In this document: positions 36,026-43,904 of the stretch, piece by piece
Layout: every line of letters starts with the position of its first letter
Numbering within the stretch: position 1 is the first letter of the stretch
Source: Gemella haemolysans
GTDB taxonomy: Bacteria; Bacillota; Bacilli; Staphylococcales; Gemellaceae
DNA: 48,183 bases
Reading direction: 5' to 3'
Assembly: GCF_901873445.1 (NCBI RefSeq)
Contig: NZ_CABFLN010000008.1
Span: forward strand, 1 to 48,183
Notes under the pieces: generated by a model
What the model was told of the DNA's origin: nothing
Databases searched by the model: none
The model's input: only the letters and a program-made list of their open reading frames with translations
Made by a program: the position numbers and the translations under genes

Positions 36026-36460
36026 ATGAGAAATTTAATAAATAAAATGCTGGATCTTTACAAAGAACCTAAATACAAAAGTATAGCAAATTACATATTT
36101 TTTGGAGTTTGTACGACACTTGTAAATGTAGTTACATACTTTATTTTGTATTACTATGGGATGGAAGTTAGACCAGCGAATTTAATATCTATAACATTAT
36201 CAATTTTATTCGCATATTTTGTTAATGCTAAATACGTATTTAACTCTAAAGCTGCTGGATTTAAGAAAGTTCTATATGAACTTACAAAATTCTTTACAGC
36301 TAGACTATCTACACTTGTTATAGAAGTATTCGGAGTTGAGTTATTCATTTACTTAGGAATGAATGCATATTTAAGTAAATTTATTATTCAATTCGTAGTA
36401 CTTGTTGCTAATTATGTAATTAGTAAATTTTTAGTTTTCACAAAGGAGAAAAATAACTAA
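36026..36460 (+). CDS. GtrA-family membrane protein
   Basis: A 144-residue protein with four membrane segments and the GtrA pattern: YIFFGVCTTLVNVVTYFILYY, then PANLISITLSILFAYFVNAKYVF with the conserved Asn-x-x-x-x-Phe, FFTARLSTLVIEVFGVEL and YVISKFLVF. GtrA proteins are linked to moving lipid-linked sugars or to teichoic acid decoration. No glycosyltransferase is adjacent here. Its stop overlaps the start of the phosphatase gene (TAATG), so the two are translated together. Confidence 0.92.
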   Translation: MRNLINKMLDLYKEPKYKSIANYIFFGVCTTLVNVVTYFILYYYGMEVRPANLISITLSILFAYFVNAKYVFNSKAAGFKKVLYELTKFFTARLSTLVIEVFGVELFIYLGMNAYLSKFIIQFVVLVANYVISKFLVFTKEKNN

Positions 36461-37293
36461 TGAAATGGTTTATTACTGATATGGATGGAACGTTCTTGAA
36501 TGATAAAAAAGAAGTTGCACCAAATGCGAAAGATGTGATTGTTAAACTGCAAGATAAAGGAAGTAAATTCATAATTGCCACAGGAAGACCTGATATTGCT
36601 GTAAAACACTATTATCACAACTTAGGAATGAACGATGTAGTTATTTCTAACAATGGAAGTTTAATTAGAAATCTATTAACAGGTGAGATAGTATATCAAA
36701 AGAGCTTTAAAATAGAAGAAATAGAAAAGATATACAGTATGTTTAAAGAATTAAACGATGATGAGATAGAATTTCATGTTTATACGTTAAACTATATATA
36801 CTGTACACATTTATCATTTAGCATGGCGCGTATGAAACGCATAGAAGCGAATATGCCAGAGGAATTAAAAACACCGATGTATATTCACGAAGACATTATT
36901 GGTGAGCTTAAGAAAAACAATGAAGATTGCCAAAAAATTATGATGATTGCAAAAGATCATGATAAAGTGGTGGATTTCTTTAACAAGGTTAGTGAAGTGT
37001 TAGAAGTTGATGGAACATTTTCAGCGACTAATTTCTTTGATATCATGCCGAAAGGATGTAACAAAGGTACTGCAATTGAAAAATTAGCCGAATATTACAA
37101 ATCTCCGATTGAAGATTGTGTAGTATTTGGTGACAATTTTAACGACAAAGAAATGTTTGATGTAGCAGGATGGAGTGTTTGTCCAAATAATGCAAAAGAA
37201 GAAATTCAAAATATGTGTGATGAAGTTATCGGAAATAATAATGATTTTTCTGTCATTAAATATGTAGAAGATTATTATAAAAAAATTAAATAA
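36460..37293 (+). CDS. Cof-type HAD phosphatase
   Basis: HAD hydrolase of subfamily IIB, 277 residues. Motif I is D7-M-D-G-T (WFITDMDGTFLND), with motif II IIATGRP, a Lys after NFFDIMPKGCNKG, and motif IV VFGDNFNDKEMF. Such enzymes dephosphorylate sugar phosphates, nucleotides or cofactors such as PLP and FMN. The substrate is unknown. Tight coupling with gtrA suggests, as an inference, a sugar-phosphate role. Confidence 0.93.
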   Translation: MKWFITDMDGTFLNDKKEVAPNAKDVIVKLQDKGSKFIIATGRPDIAVKHYYHNLGMNDVVISNNGSLIRNLLTGEIVYQKSFKIEEIEKIYSMFKELNDDEIEFHVYTLNYIYCTHLSFSMARMKRIEANMPEELKTPMYIHEDIIGELKKNNEDCQKIMMIAKDHDKVVDFFNKVSEVLEVDGTFSATNFFDIMPKGCNKGTAIEKLAEYYKSPIEDCVVFGDNFNDKEMFDVAGWSVCPNNAKEEIQNMCDEVIGNNNDFSVIKYVEDYYKKIK

Positions 37294-37430
37294 ATACTTG
37301 ATAACTTAGCGAAAATTTGATAAATTAGAAGGTAGCGTATTAATTACCTATATAGCGATTTACATATAAATAATTTTATATTTGATTACTATAAATTGTA
37401 CAATGAAAAATAAAATAAAGGAGAACTTTC

Positions 37431-39725
37431 ATGAGAGGAAGAAGAAATGAGAAGAAAAAGTTCAGTAGAATAATTGCTTTCCTGTCATTAGTAATTATTA
37501 TCCTTACTTCTATAGGATTAACTTCAAAATCTAATGCAGAAAAAGTAAATCTTGGACTGGATCTTCAAGGAGGATTTGAGGTACTATACCAAGTAGAACC
37601 TCTTAAAGAAGGTCAAACTATAGATGAAGCAGCTGTAAAAGCAACTGCAGATACTATTAGTAGACGTATTAACATTCTTGGGGTAAGTGAGCCGGTTATT
37701 ACTGTTGAATCAGGAAATAGAATTCGTGTTGAACTTGCAGGTGTTAAAGATCAAGAATCAGCTCGTAAAGTACTGTCAACACAAGCGAACCTTACTATTC
37801 GTGATATTGAAGATAAAGTTCTTTTAGACGGATCTGATTTACAAGAAAATGGAGCTTCTCAAGGATTTGATCAAAACAACAAGCCAGATGTTAACTTGAA
37901 GTTAAAAGATGCTGATAAATTCGGTAATATAACTTCAGAAATCAGTAAACGAGGTCAAGGGCAAAACTTAATGGTTATTTGGATGGATTTCAATGAAGGA
38001 GACTCATTCAAAGCTGAGGCTTCTAAAGAGAAACCTAAATATGTTTCTGCACCACAAGTAGCACAAACTATTAACTCTAAAGATGTTCAAATCACTGGTA
38101 ACTTTACTGTAAAAGAAGCTAAAGAAATGGCAGCTTTATTAAACTCAGGTGCATTACCAGTTAAATTAACAGAAATTTACTCTAACTCAGTAGGTGCTCA
38201 ATTCGGTGCCGATGCATTAAATCAAACGGTATATGCAGGTGCTATCGCATTAGCTATTATCTGTTTATTCATGTTAGTTATTTATCGTGTACCTGGATTT
38301 GTAGCAAGTGTAATGATGGTTGCTTACGTATATATCACAGTAGTATTCTTCAATATGATTTCAGGGGTGTTAACACTTCCTGGTATTGCAGCTCTGATTC
38401 TTGGGGTTGGTATGGCAGTTGATGCCAATATCATCATGTACGAAAGAATTAAAGAAGAAGTACGTGCTGGATATCCATTGAAAAAGGCATATTTAGACGG
38501 TGCTAAACAATCATTATGGACAATTTTCGACTCGCAGTTTACAACAGTTATCGCTGCAGTAGTACTATTCATCTTTGGTACAAGTAGTGTTAAAGGTTTC
38601 GCGACAATGTTACTATTATCAATACTTGTCAGCTTTATAACTGCGGTATTTGGTACTAGATTATTACTAAGTTTATTAGTAAACTCTAATATCTTTAATA
38701 ATCACCCAGGGTACTTCGGTGTAAGTAAGAAGAGTATTCATGAAACTAAGTTTGGTATTAACTCACTTAACTTAAGCACAAAATTTGAATGGTTAAGCTT
38801 TACTAAGCACATGAAGAAATTCTTCGCTTTAAGCATTGCAATTATGATTGCAGGATCTATTTCTCTAGGAATGAATAAACTTAACCTAGGAATTGACTTC
38901 TCTAGTGGTACTCGTATAGACGTAGCTGCTAACACTGAATTATCAGTAGATAAAGTTCAAGAAGATTTAAACAATCTAAAAGTAAAAGATGAAAAAATAG
39001 TTTTATCACCAGATAAAAAACAAGCGACAATTCACTCTAAAGAGAGTTTTGGACAAGAAAAATCAATCGAAATAAAAGAATACTTTGCTAAAAAATATGA
39101 AAAAGATGCGAACCTAAGTGTTGTATCTCCAGTAATAGGTAAAGAATTAGCTAAGAATGCATTATTCGCATTAATGTATGCATCAATAGGTATCATTATC
39201 TATGTGGCATTCAGATTTGAATGGCGTATGGGACTTACAAGTGTTATCGCCTTACTACACGACGTATGTATAATTATCTTCATAACAAGTTTATTAAGAC
39301 TAGAAGTAGATATTACATTCATTGCAGCGGTATTAACGATTGTAGGTTACTCAATCAACGATACTATCGTTACATTTGACCGTATTCGTGAACATATGCG
39401 TCATGAAAAAGTATTAAAATCAAAAGAACAAATTTATAAACTTGTAGACGTATCACTAAGACAAACATTAACTCGTTCTATCAATACGGTATTAACAGTT
39501 ATAATCACAGTAGTAGTTATGTTATTACTAGGAAGTAGTTCAATCTACTCATTCAACGTAGCATTACTTATCGGTTTAGTCTTTGGTTTATATTCATCAC
39601 TATTTATCGCAGCTCAACTATGGGCAGTATTAAAAGTACGTGAATTAAACAAAAAAGGAAAAATTGAAGTTAGTGTTCGTCAATCTCCAAGAGAGAGAAA
39701 AGAAAACGATAAAGTTTTAGTATAG
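37431..39725 (+). CDS. secDF: SecDF, fused protein export accessory protein
   Basis: Proton-driven RND-type helper of the Sec translocon, SecD and SecF fused in one chain of 764 residues as in Bacillus and Staphylococcus. The SecD half has LGLDLQGGFEVLYQV after the first membrane segment, and the region from ALAIICLFMLVIYRVPG to AALILGVGMAVDANIIMYERIKEE with the conserved Asp. The SecF half has LNLGIDFSSGTRIDV and TIVGYSINDTIVTFDRIREH. AAAGGAG precedes the ATG. The 37294-37430 gap contains an AGGTA/TACCT hairpin but no promoter I can place with confidence. Confidence 0.97.
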   Translation: MRGRRNEKKKFSRIIAFLSLVIIILTSIGLTSKSNAEKVNLGLDLQGGFEVLYQVEPLKEGQTIDEAAVKATADTISRRINILGVSEPVITVESGNRIRVELAGVKDQESARKVLSTQANLTIRDIEDKVLLDGSDLQENGASQGFDQNNKPDVNLKLKDADKFGNITSEISKRGQGQNLMVIWMDFNEGDSFKAEASKEKPKYVSAPQVAQTINSKDVQITGNFTVKEAKEMAALLNSGALPVKLTEIYSNSVGAQFGADALNQTVYAGAIALAIICLFMLVIYRVPGFVASVMMVAYVYITVVFFNMISGVLTLPGIAALILGVGMAVDANIIMYERIKEEVRAGYPLKKAYLDGAKQSLWTIFDSQFTTVIAAVVLFIFGTSSVKGFATMLLLSILVSFITAVFGTRLLLSLLVNSNIFNNHPGYFGVSKKSIHETKFGINSLNLSTKFEWLSFTKHMKKFFALSIAIMIAGSISLGMNKLNLGIDFSSGTRIDVAANTELSVDKVQEDLNNLKVKDEKIVLSPDKKQATIHSKESFGQEKSIEIKEYFAKKYEKDANLSVVSPVIGKELAKNALFALMYASIGIIIYVAFRFEWRMGLTSVIALLHDVCIIIFITSLLRLEVDITFIAAVLTIVGYSINDTIVTFDRIREHMRHEKVLKSKEQIYKLVDVSLRQTLTRSINTVLTVIITVVVMLLLGSSSIYSFNVALLIGLVFGLYSSLFIAAQLWAVLKVRELNKKGKIEVSVRQSPRERKENDKVLV

Positions 39726-39764
39726 AAAAATAAAGACTTAAAATTAAGAGTTTGTATAATAAAT

Positions 39765-39801
39765 ACGGGGTATGGAAAAAATTCCAACCCCGTGTTATTT
39801 T
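39765..39801 (+). terminator. Terminator after secDF
   Basis: ACGGGGT-(AT)-GG pairs with CC-(A)-ACCCCGT (39787-39793), followed by GTTATTTTGG. It is GC-rich for this genome. Confidence 0.82.
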
Positions 39802-39917
39802 GGCTTTTTGGTAAATTTAGATTATGGAGAAAATCGAGCAAGTCTATTGATAATAATAAATTTGAAGCAAATATATAGTACATTTATGTTTCATTTGATA
39901 GAATAATATTATTAAAC

Positions 39918-40142
39918 TTGAGAGGTGTAAATATATTAGATAATGTTTTATCTTTAGGGAGTAATGGATCAGATGATAAAATTAAAGAATCAATAAATAG
40001 TATTATTGGTAGTAATCAAGTTCCCTCTTTTGTTGGTGATATCTTAAATAAAGCACTTGAAAAATTAAATCAAGGTAAAGGTGCAGGATTAGTATCTCCA
40101 ATGATTAATAAAGCTCTGGAATCATATTCAAAATATAATTAA
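39918..40142 (+). CDS. Short unknown open frame, possibly broken
   Basis: A 74-codon frame that starts with TTG (39918) and lacks a ribosome binding site before it; AGAGGTG lies just inside the frame, before codons that are not normal starts. The product (LDNVLSLGSNGSDDKIKESINSIIG and so on) is helical and not recognised. After the TAA at 40140 the same frame stays open from ATG 40146 and reads MPDMNELFKLTSNNRISDVAGNII before running into a terminator. This suggests one gene damaged by a stop and a lost start, but it could also be non-coding. Confidence 0.35.
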   Translation: MRGVNILDNVLSLGSNGSDDKIKESINSIIGSNQVPSFVGDILNKALEKLNQGKGAGLVSPMINKALESYSKYN

Positions 40143-40237
40143 CTAATGCCTGATATGAATGAGCTATTCAAACTTACAAGTAATAATAGAATTAGTGATG
40201 TTGCCGGGAACATTATTAATACATTAATAAAAAAAAT

Positions 40238-40262
40238 AAGAAGCCAAAGTTCATGGCTTCTT
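40238..40262 (-). terminator. Terminator of the radical SAM operon
   Basis: AAGAAGCCA and TGGCTTCTT form a 9-bp stem with a 7-base loop. On the minus strand ATTTTTTTTATT follows, a strong terminator just beyond the selenoprotein-like end. On the plus strand only four T follow. Confidence 0.88.
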
Positions 40263-40275
40263 TTCGTATTTAATT

Positions 40276-40290
40276 AGCATAACCTATGCT
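40276..40290 (-). promoter_or_regulatory. SECIS-like hairpin after the in-frame UGA
   Basis: In the minus-strand mRNA, AGCAU and AUGCU form a stem (extended by a U-A pair) closing the loop AGGUU. The first loop G lies 23 bases after the UGA. Bacterial SECIS elements need a short stem with a G (often GGU) in the apical loop roughly 16-37 bases after UGA; the E. coli fdhF loop AGGUCU is similar. The stem overlaps the final UAG stop. Confidence 0.68.
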
Positions 40291-41251
40291 AGCAAGTCTC
40301 TCCACCTCAAGATGAACCAGCTCCTGCTGTACACCCGTAACAATGCATACCTGTAACGATTCTACGTACACCGGTATGATTATCTACAAGCTGACTCACA
40401 TGGTTGATTTCTCCAGAGATTTTTAGTTTTTCAATATAATTAAAGTCGCAATCATATAAAGATCCATCTGGACCAACAGAAATCATGTTTCTACACATTA
40501 GCCCTGGTAGTGTTGCAGGATTATATGCTTTATATAGTTTATTCATATATCCTTCGTAAAGATCTTCTCTATGAAGAAATTCAGAGAATCTACCGATTGG
40601 ATTATTTGTTATTGCGAATAAGTTATTAAAGACAATTTCGAAATTGTCATATAGTTTTTTCTTATAAGTTTTTTCTAGTGCTTCTTGTTTAGGAGGTAAA
40701 AACGCTCCATTTGGATTATAAACTAGGTTTAATACTAGATCTTCTTCTTTACCGTAACCTAGTTCATTAAGTCTTCTCAGTACTTCTATTGACTTTGGAA
40801 AAACACCTTTACCACGTTGTTTAGCGACAACTTTTTCGTTGTAGTAGGGCAATGAGGCTACTACTTGAACTTTCAAGTCACGGTATAATTCTGGTATATC
40901 TCTATAAGCTGGAACATCAAGGATGATTAGGTTTGTTCTTACAATTATAGTTTTTGCATATTGTGAGATTTCTTTTATAAACCATCTGAAATTAGGGTTC
41001 ATCTCAGGAGCTCCGCCAGTGATATCCATTGTTTTATACTTACCAACCTTGAATGCTTCGATTATTTGTTCAAAAGTTTCTCGAACCATGTTATTTTTTC
41101 TTGTAGGTCCACCATCAACATGACAGTGACTACATGTAATATTACATAAGCTACCTACATTAATTTGCATTACTTCTGGAAATTCTTCGGTTAATAAGTA
41201 CTGTTTTTCCTCTACTTGATCAAAAAATTTGGGTATATTTAATTCAGTCAT
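40289..41251 (-). CDS. Radical SAM/Cys-rich protein of the ArsS (rSAM-selenodomain) family, probable selenoprotein
   Basis: Radical SAM protein with the 4Fe-4S motif C36-x3-C40-x2-C43 (SLCNITCSHCHVDGGP) and the family C-terminal domain: GLMCRNMISVGPDGSLYDCDFN and then HCYGCTAGAGSS. There, at 40309-40307, comes an in-frame UGA, followed by codons for Gly-Gly-Glu-Thr-Cys and a UAG. Relatives continue the same motif as SSCGG or SSUGG, so UGA replaces a conserved Cys and is read here as selenocysteine 315. A SECIS-like hairpin follows. If UGA is a stop, the protein ends at 40307 with 314 residues. ArsS members act in arsenosugar formation; other family members have no proven substrate. Probably co-transcribed with the CMD gene. 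Confidence 0.85.
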
Positions 41252-41258
41252 AATAAAT

Positions 41259-41597
41259 TTAGTTTGTTAATTTATCTGATAGTTCTTTACTTTGAAGACC
41301 GTGCACTAAGGTAATACCAGCTTTCATTGCAGCAGCAACATGAATAGCTTCTGCGATTTGATCTTGGTCGCATCCTTCTTCAAGACATGTACTAGTATAT
41401 GCATCTATACAATAAGGACATGCTTCAGCATGAGCTACAGCAAGAGCAATAAGAGCTTTTTCTCGAGTTGTTAATTCACCTTCAGCCATTACATTACCGT
41501 AGTAATTCATGAAGTTTTTCCAATGTTCAGGTGCATCTTCACCAAATTTCCCTTCACCAAATTCTATTAAATGTTTCTTTTTAAAATATTCTGCCAT
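41259..41597 (-). CDS. CMD/AhpD-like protein associated with the ArsS-type radical SAM protein
   Basis: A 112-residue carboxymuconolactone decarboxylase-family protein. The redox motif is ACPYCIDAYT (CxxC followed by a helix; a His occurs in the HVAAAM segment), as in alkylhydroperoxidase D-like proteins. Close relatives of this short form are annotated as arsenosugar-associated peroxidase-like proteins and are found next to ArsS. Here it is the first gene of a two-gene operon, 7 bases before the radical SAM gene. AGGAG precedes the ATG, and it has its own consensus promoter. Confidence 0.9.
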   Translation of the reverse strand: MAEYFKKKHLIEFGEGKFGEDAPEHWKNFMNYYGNVMAEGELTTREKALIALAVAHAEACPYCIDAYTSTCLEEGCDQDQIAEAIHVAAAMKAGITLVHGLQSKELSDKLTN

Positions 41598-41632
41598 ATT
41601 TATTCTCTCCTCTAAAATTTGTATATAAGTTA

Positions 41633-41661
41633 ATTATAAGTTAGTTTCCATAAATAATCAA
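41633..41661 (-). promoter_or_regulatory. Promoter of the CMD-radical SAM operon
   Basis: On the minus strand TTGATT (41656-41661), 17 bp, TATAAT (41633-41638). Confidence 0.8.
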
Positions 41662-41715
41662 TGAAATTGAACTATATATAATGTATAAAAAAATATATAA
41701 TTTTAAATTAAAAAT

Positions 41716-41880
41716 AGGAGTAACTCAAAAATCGTGATTTCAGAGAAATAGATTTTGTTAAGTCAACTCCTAAAAGTTAGTAAATATCTAAGGGGGTTAT
41801 ATATAGTGAACTTAAATATCAGTAATTATAGGTATTTTTATAAACTTTTTAAATGTTAAGTACTTAGTCTTAGCATTATA
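41716..41880. repeat. Dispersed repeat, copy 2
   Basis: Same element as at 16145. The hairpin arms AGGAGTAACTC and GTCAACTCC flank the shared 19-base core ACTCAAAAATCGTGATTTC. GAACTTAAATATCAGTAA (41808-41825), TTTATAA (41837) and TGTTAA (41854) match copy 1 in the same order and at nearly the same distances. The far end is more decayed, and no second inverted repeat is clear. On the minus strand the hairpin is followed by a T-rich stretch and may end the glycosyltransferase transcript. Confidence 0.68.
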
Positions 41881-41889
41881 TAAATAAAA

Positions 41890-42573
41890 TTACCTCACAT
41901 CTTTATACATTTTTGCTAATTCTTCAACAGGAACACCACGGCGATACATCTTCTGAAATTTTTGCATCTGCCACATTGTTTTAACAGTATGATTTTTATA
42001 TCTTCTAGTTGATGATGTAATAGGGGAGTCGATTACTGTAATTTTGTAACTTCGTGAACTTAAATCTTCTGATAGTTTGTAATCTTCCATTAAAGGCATA
42101 TCTTTATATCCACCAATTTCTTCAAATACTTGTTTTTTTATGAATATAGCTTGATCTCCAAATGCTAGGTTGGTAATACTAGCCCGCATATTAGAAACTA
42201 ATGAATTAACCCACATAGGAAAACTATTTGGATAGAATCTAATCTTTAGACAACCGACCTCAGTGGGGCAAGAAAGTACTTTTTCTATTACATCTTTTTG
42301 AAGAACACTATCACAATGAACAAACCATAGTATGTCTCCTTTTGCGATTTTAGCCCCGTAATTCATCTGATTTGCTCGTCCTTTTTTATCTGATAAGTGG
42401 TATGAATAACCAAAATAAGAGAGTTCATCTAGTATTTCTTTTGTTTTATCTGTAGAACCACCATCAATGAAAAGTACCTCGTGTTCTTTAATATTATGCA
42501 AACAATATAGATTATAAATGAAATCACGTATTGTTCTTTCTTCGTTATAAATTGGCACAATAATAGTAATCAT
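41890..42573 (-). CDS. Family 2 glycosyltransferase, rSAM/selenodomain-associated type
   Basis: GT-A glycosyltransferase of 227 residues: ITIIVPIYNEERTI, VLFIDGGSTDKT, GRANQMNYGAKIAKGDILWFVHCDS (with the metal-binding D-x-D position read as H-C-D), FGDQAIFIKKQVFEEIGGY, PLMEDYKLSEDL and TSSTRRYKN with GVPVEELAKMY at the end. This fits the subfamily known to accompany rSAM/selenodomain and ArsS proteins. The ATG at 42573 has AGGAG 7 bases before it; a longer frame to 42711 only reads into the promoter region. It has its own promoter and is separated from the radical SAM operon by the repeat. Confidence 0.88.
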   Translation of the reverse strand: MITIIVPIYNEERTIRDFIYNLYCLHNIKEHEVLFIDGGSTDKTKEILDELSYFGYSYHLSDKKGRANQMNYGAKIAKGDILWFVHCDSVLQKDVIEKVLSCPTEVGCLKIRFYPNSFPMWVNSLVSNMRASITNLAFGDQAIFIKKQVFEEIGGYKDMPLMEDYKLSEDLSSRSYKITVIDSPITSSTRRYKNHTVKTMWQMQKFQKMYRRGVPVEELAKMYKDVR

Positions 42574-42603
42574 AAATACACTCCTAAAATAATAGTTAAT
42601 ACA

Positions 42604-42612
42604 ATTATAACA
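42604..42612 (-). promoter_or_regulatory. Promoter of the glycosyltransferase gene, extended -10
   Basis: On the minus strand TG-T-TATAAT, with TATAAT at 42604-42609. The -35 region is weak (TTTTGA 17 bp away, or TTGAAA 15 bp away). Confidence 0.68.
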
Positions 42613-42704
42613 TGATAAGAAATTTTTCAAAATAAAAAAATATATATAAATTACTAGATTAAATTTGTGTTTAATAAAAACTAAAATTAATTTTAAAATA
42701 TTTA

Positions 42705-42747
42705 TTGACAAACTAACTGTATCTATTGTATAATCACAGTAGATACA
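42705..42747 (+). promoter_or_regulatory. Promoter and YtrA-type operator of the GntR/ABC operon
   Basis: TTGACA (42705-42710) and TATAAT (42729-42734) with an 18-bp spacer. A perfect inverted repeat TGTATCTA (42718-42725) and TAGATACA (42740-42747), 14 bases apart, surrounds the -10 element. The YtrA group of GntR regulators represses its own operon through such palindromes, so this is the likely site of the GntR protein encoded next. Confidence 0.87.
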
Positions 42748-42814
42748 AGGAAACGTTTTTAATATCTGAATAATGTTGTAGTTTGCTTAAAATAAATTAA
42801 TAAGGAGGACAATG

Positions 42815-43207
42815 ATGAATATAAAACTTTCTAACATGTCATCTGTTCCGATATATCAGCAGGTGGCAACGCAAATTAAAAGTAATATTCTAGATGGTAG
42901 CTTAAAATATAATGATCAATTACCTTCTATTAGGAGCTTAGCAAAAGAGTTAGAGGTTGGTATCATTACAATAAAAAAATCATATGAGGTATTGTTACAA
43001 GAAGAGCTAATATATTCAAAAGGTGCTGTTGGATATTTTGTAAATGATATAGATTTAGCTACTATCTTAACGATAAAAAAAGAAGAATACTTAGACGAAC
43101 TTAAGAGTATAATTGATAAGGCTGTTAATGATGGACTTAATTTAAATGATATTAAGGATATATTTAATAGTGTATTGGAGGAGAAAAGTTATGATAAAAG
43201 TGAATAA
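42815..43207 (+). CDS. GntR-family regulator, YtrA subfamily
   Basis: Short GntR regulator of about 130 residues: the winged helix-turn-helix (PIYQQVATQIKSNILDGSLKYNDQLPSIRSLAKELEVGIITIKKSYEVL) plus a short C-terminal helical part and no large ligand domain, which defines the YtrA group. These usually control ABC transporters that respond to cell-wall antibiotics. The ATG at 42815 is 6 bases after AAGGAGG; the ATG at 42812 is too close. The operator around its promoter points to autorepression. It overlaps the ATPase gene by 17 bases. Confidence 0.93.
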   Translation: MNIKLSNMSSVPIYQQVATQIKSNILDGSLKYNDQLPSIRSLAKELEVGIITIKKSYEVLLQEELIYSKGAVGYFVNDIDLATILTIKKEEYLDELKSIIDKAVNDGLNLNDIKDIFNSVLEEKSYDKSE

Positions 43208-43904
43208 ATTATTAATTAATAAAAGAACATTTCAACTTGGTCCAATTGATTTGGAGTTAGAAGAAGGGTATGTCTATGCAATTACAGGTAACAGTGGAAG
43301 TGGTAAAACATTATTTCTTCAAACACTTTTAGGAGGTTTACCTTCAGAGAAAAATGTAATTACTTATGATAATCTAAATTTTCATGAAAATGAAGTAGAT
43401 ATTAAAAATCTTTACTCATATGTAGCGGATAAACCTTTGTTTTCAGATTCTTTACGAGTATATGAGGTTCTATATAAAATATATAAATTAGATGTTAGAT
43501 TTAATTTAGAGAAATGTTTTGAATTTCTGAGTAAACATAAAGTATATCGTCATAAGAAAATATATGAACTTTCACAAGGAGAGAGGAAAATACTATTATT
43601 TTCTATAGGAATTTATACAAAATCTAAACTATTAATTTTAGATAATCCATTTTCTGGTGTTGGTTTAATAGCTAGAAAAGAAATGATAGCGCTTCTTAGA
43701 GAATATATGGATGAAGATAAAACTATTATTATAGTGACTGAAGAACCCTACATAATACAGAGTTTAGCAGATTACATTATTGTTTTTGAAAATGGGAGAA
43801 TTACGATTAACGAAGATATCGTCGAATTACAAGCACGATTTAATACGACTAATATAGAGAGTATTTTACTTTCTGTATTGAAAGGAGAGGTTGAAAATGA
43901 TTAA
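43191..43904 (+). CDS. ABC transporter ATP-binding protein with altered catalytic residues
   Basis: About 237 residues. Walker A G33-N-S-G-S-G-K-T40 is intact. The signature reads LSQGERK. In Walker B the catalytic Glu is replaced: LLILDNPFSG instead of LDEP. The H-loop position reads IVTEEPYII, where a His is expected. Both residues are needed for normal ATP hydrolysis, so this may be a slow or regulatory ATPase, or one that needs a partner. The ATG at 43191 follows GGAGGAG; the longer frame from 43146 is an artefact. It lies between the GntR regulator and a membrane protein, and overlaps both. Confidence 0.9.
   Translation: MIKVNKLLINKRTFQLGPIDLELEEGYVYAITGNSGSGKTLFLQTLLGGLPSEKNVITYDNLNFHENEVDIKNLYSYVADKPLFSDSLRVYEVLYKIYKLDVRFNLEKCFEFLSKHKVYRHKKIYELSQGERKILLFSIGIYTKSKLLILDNPFSGVGLIARKEMIALLREYMDEDKTIIIVTEEPYIIQSLADYIIVFENGRITINEDIVELQARFNTTNIESILLSVLKGEVEND

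Noticed and set aside
40146..40291. Separate short gene after the broken frame (MPDMNELF...)
   Set aside because: No ribosome binding site, runs through the terminator hairpin; treated as the possible tail of the damaged frame instead.
42574..42711. 46-residue N-terminal extension of the glycosyltransferase, hydrophobic and signal-like
   Set aside because: It reads back through the gene's own promoter and up to the divergent gntR promoter; AGGAG and the ATG at 42573 give the normal family start.
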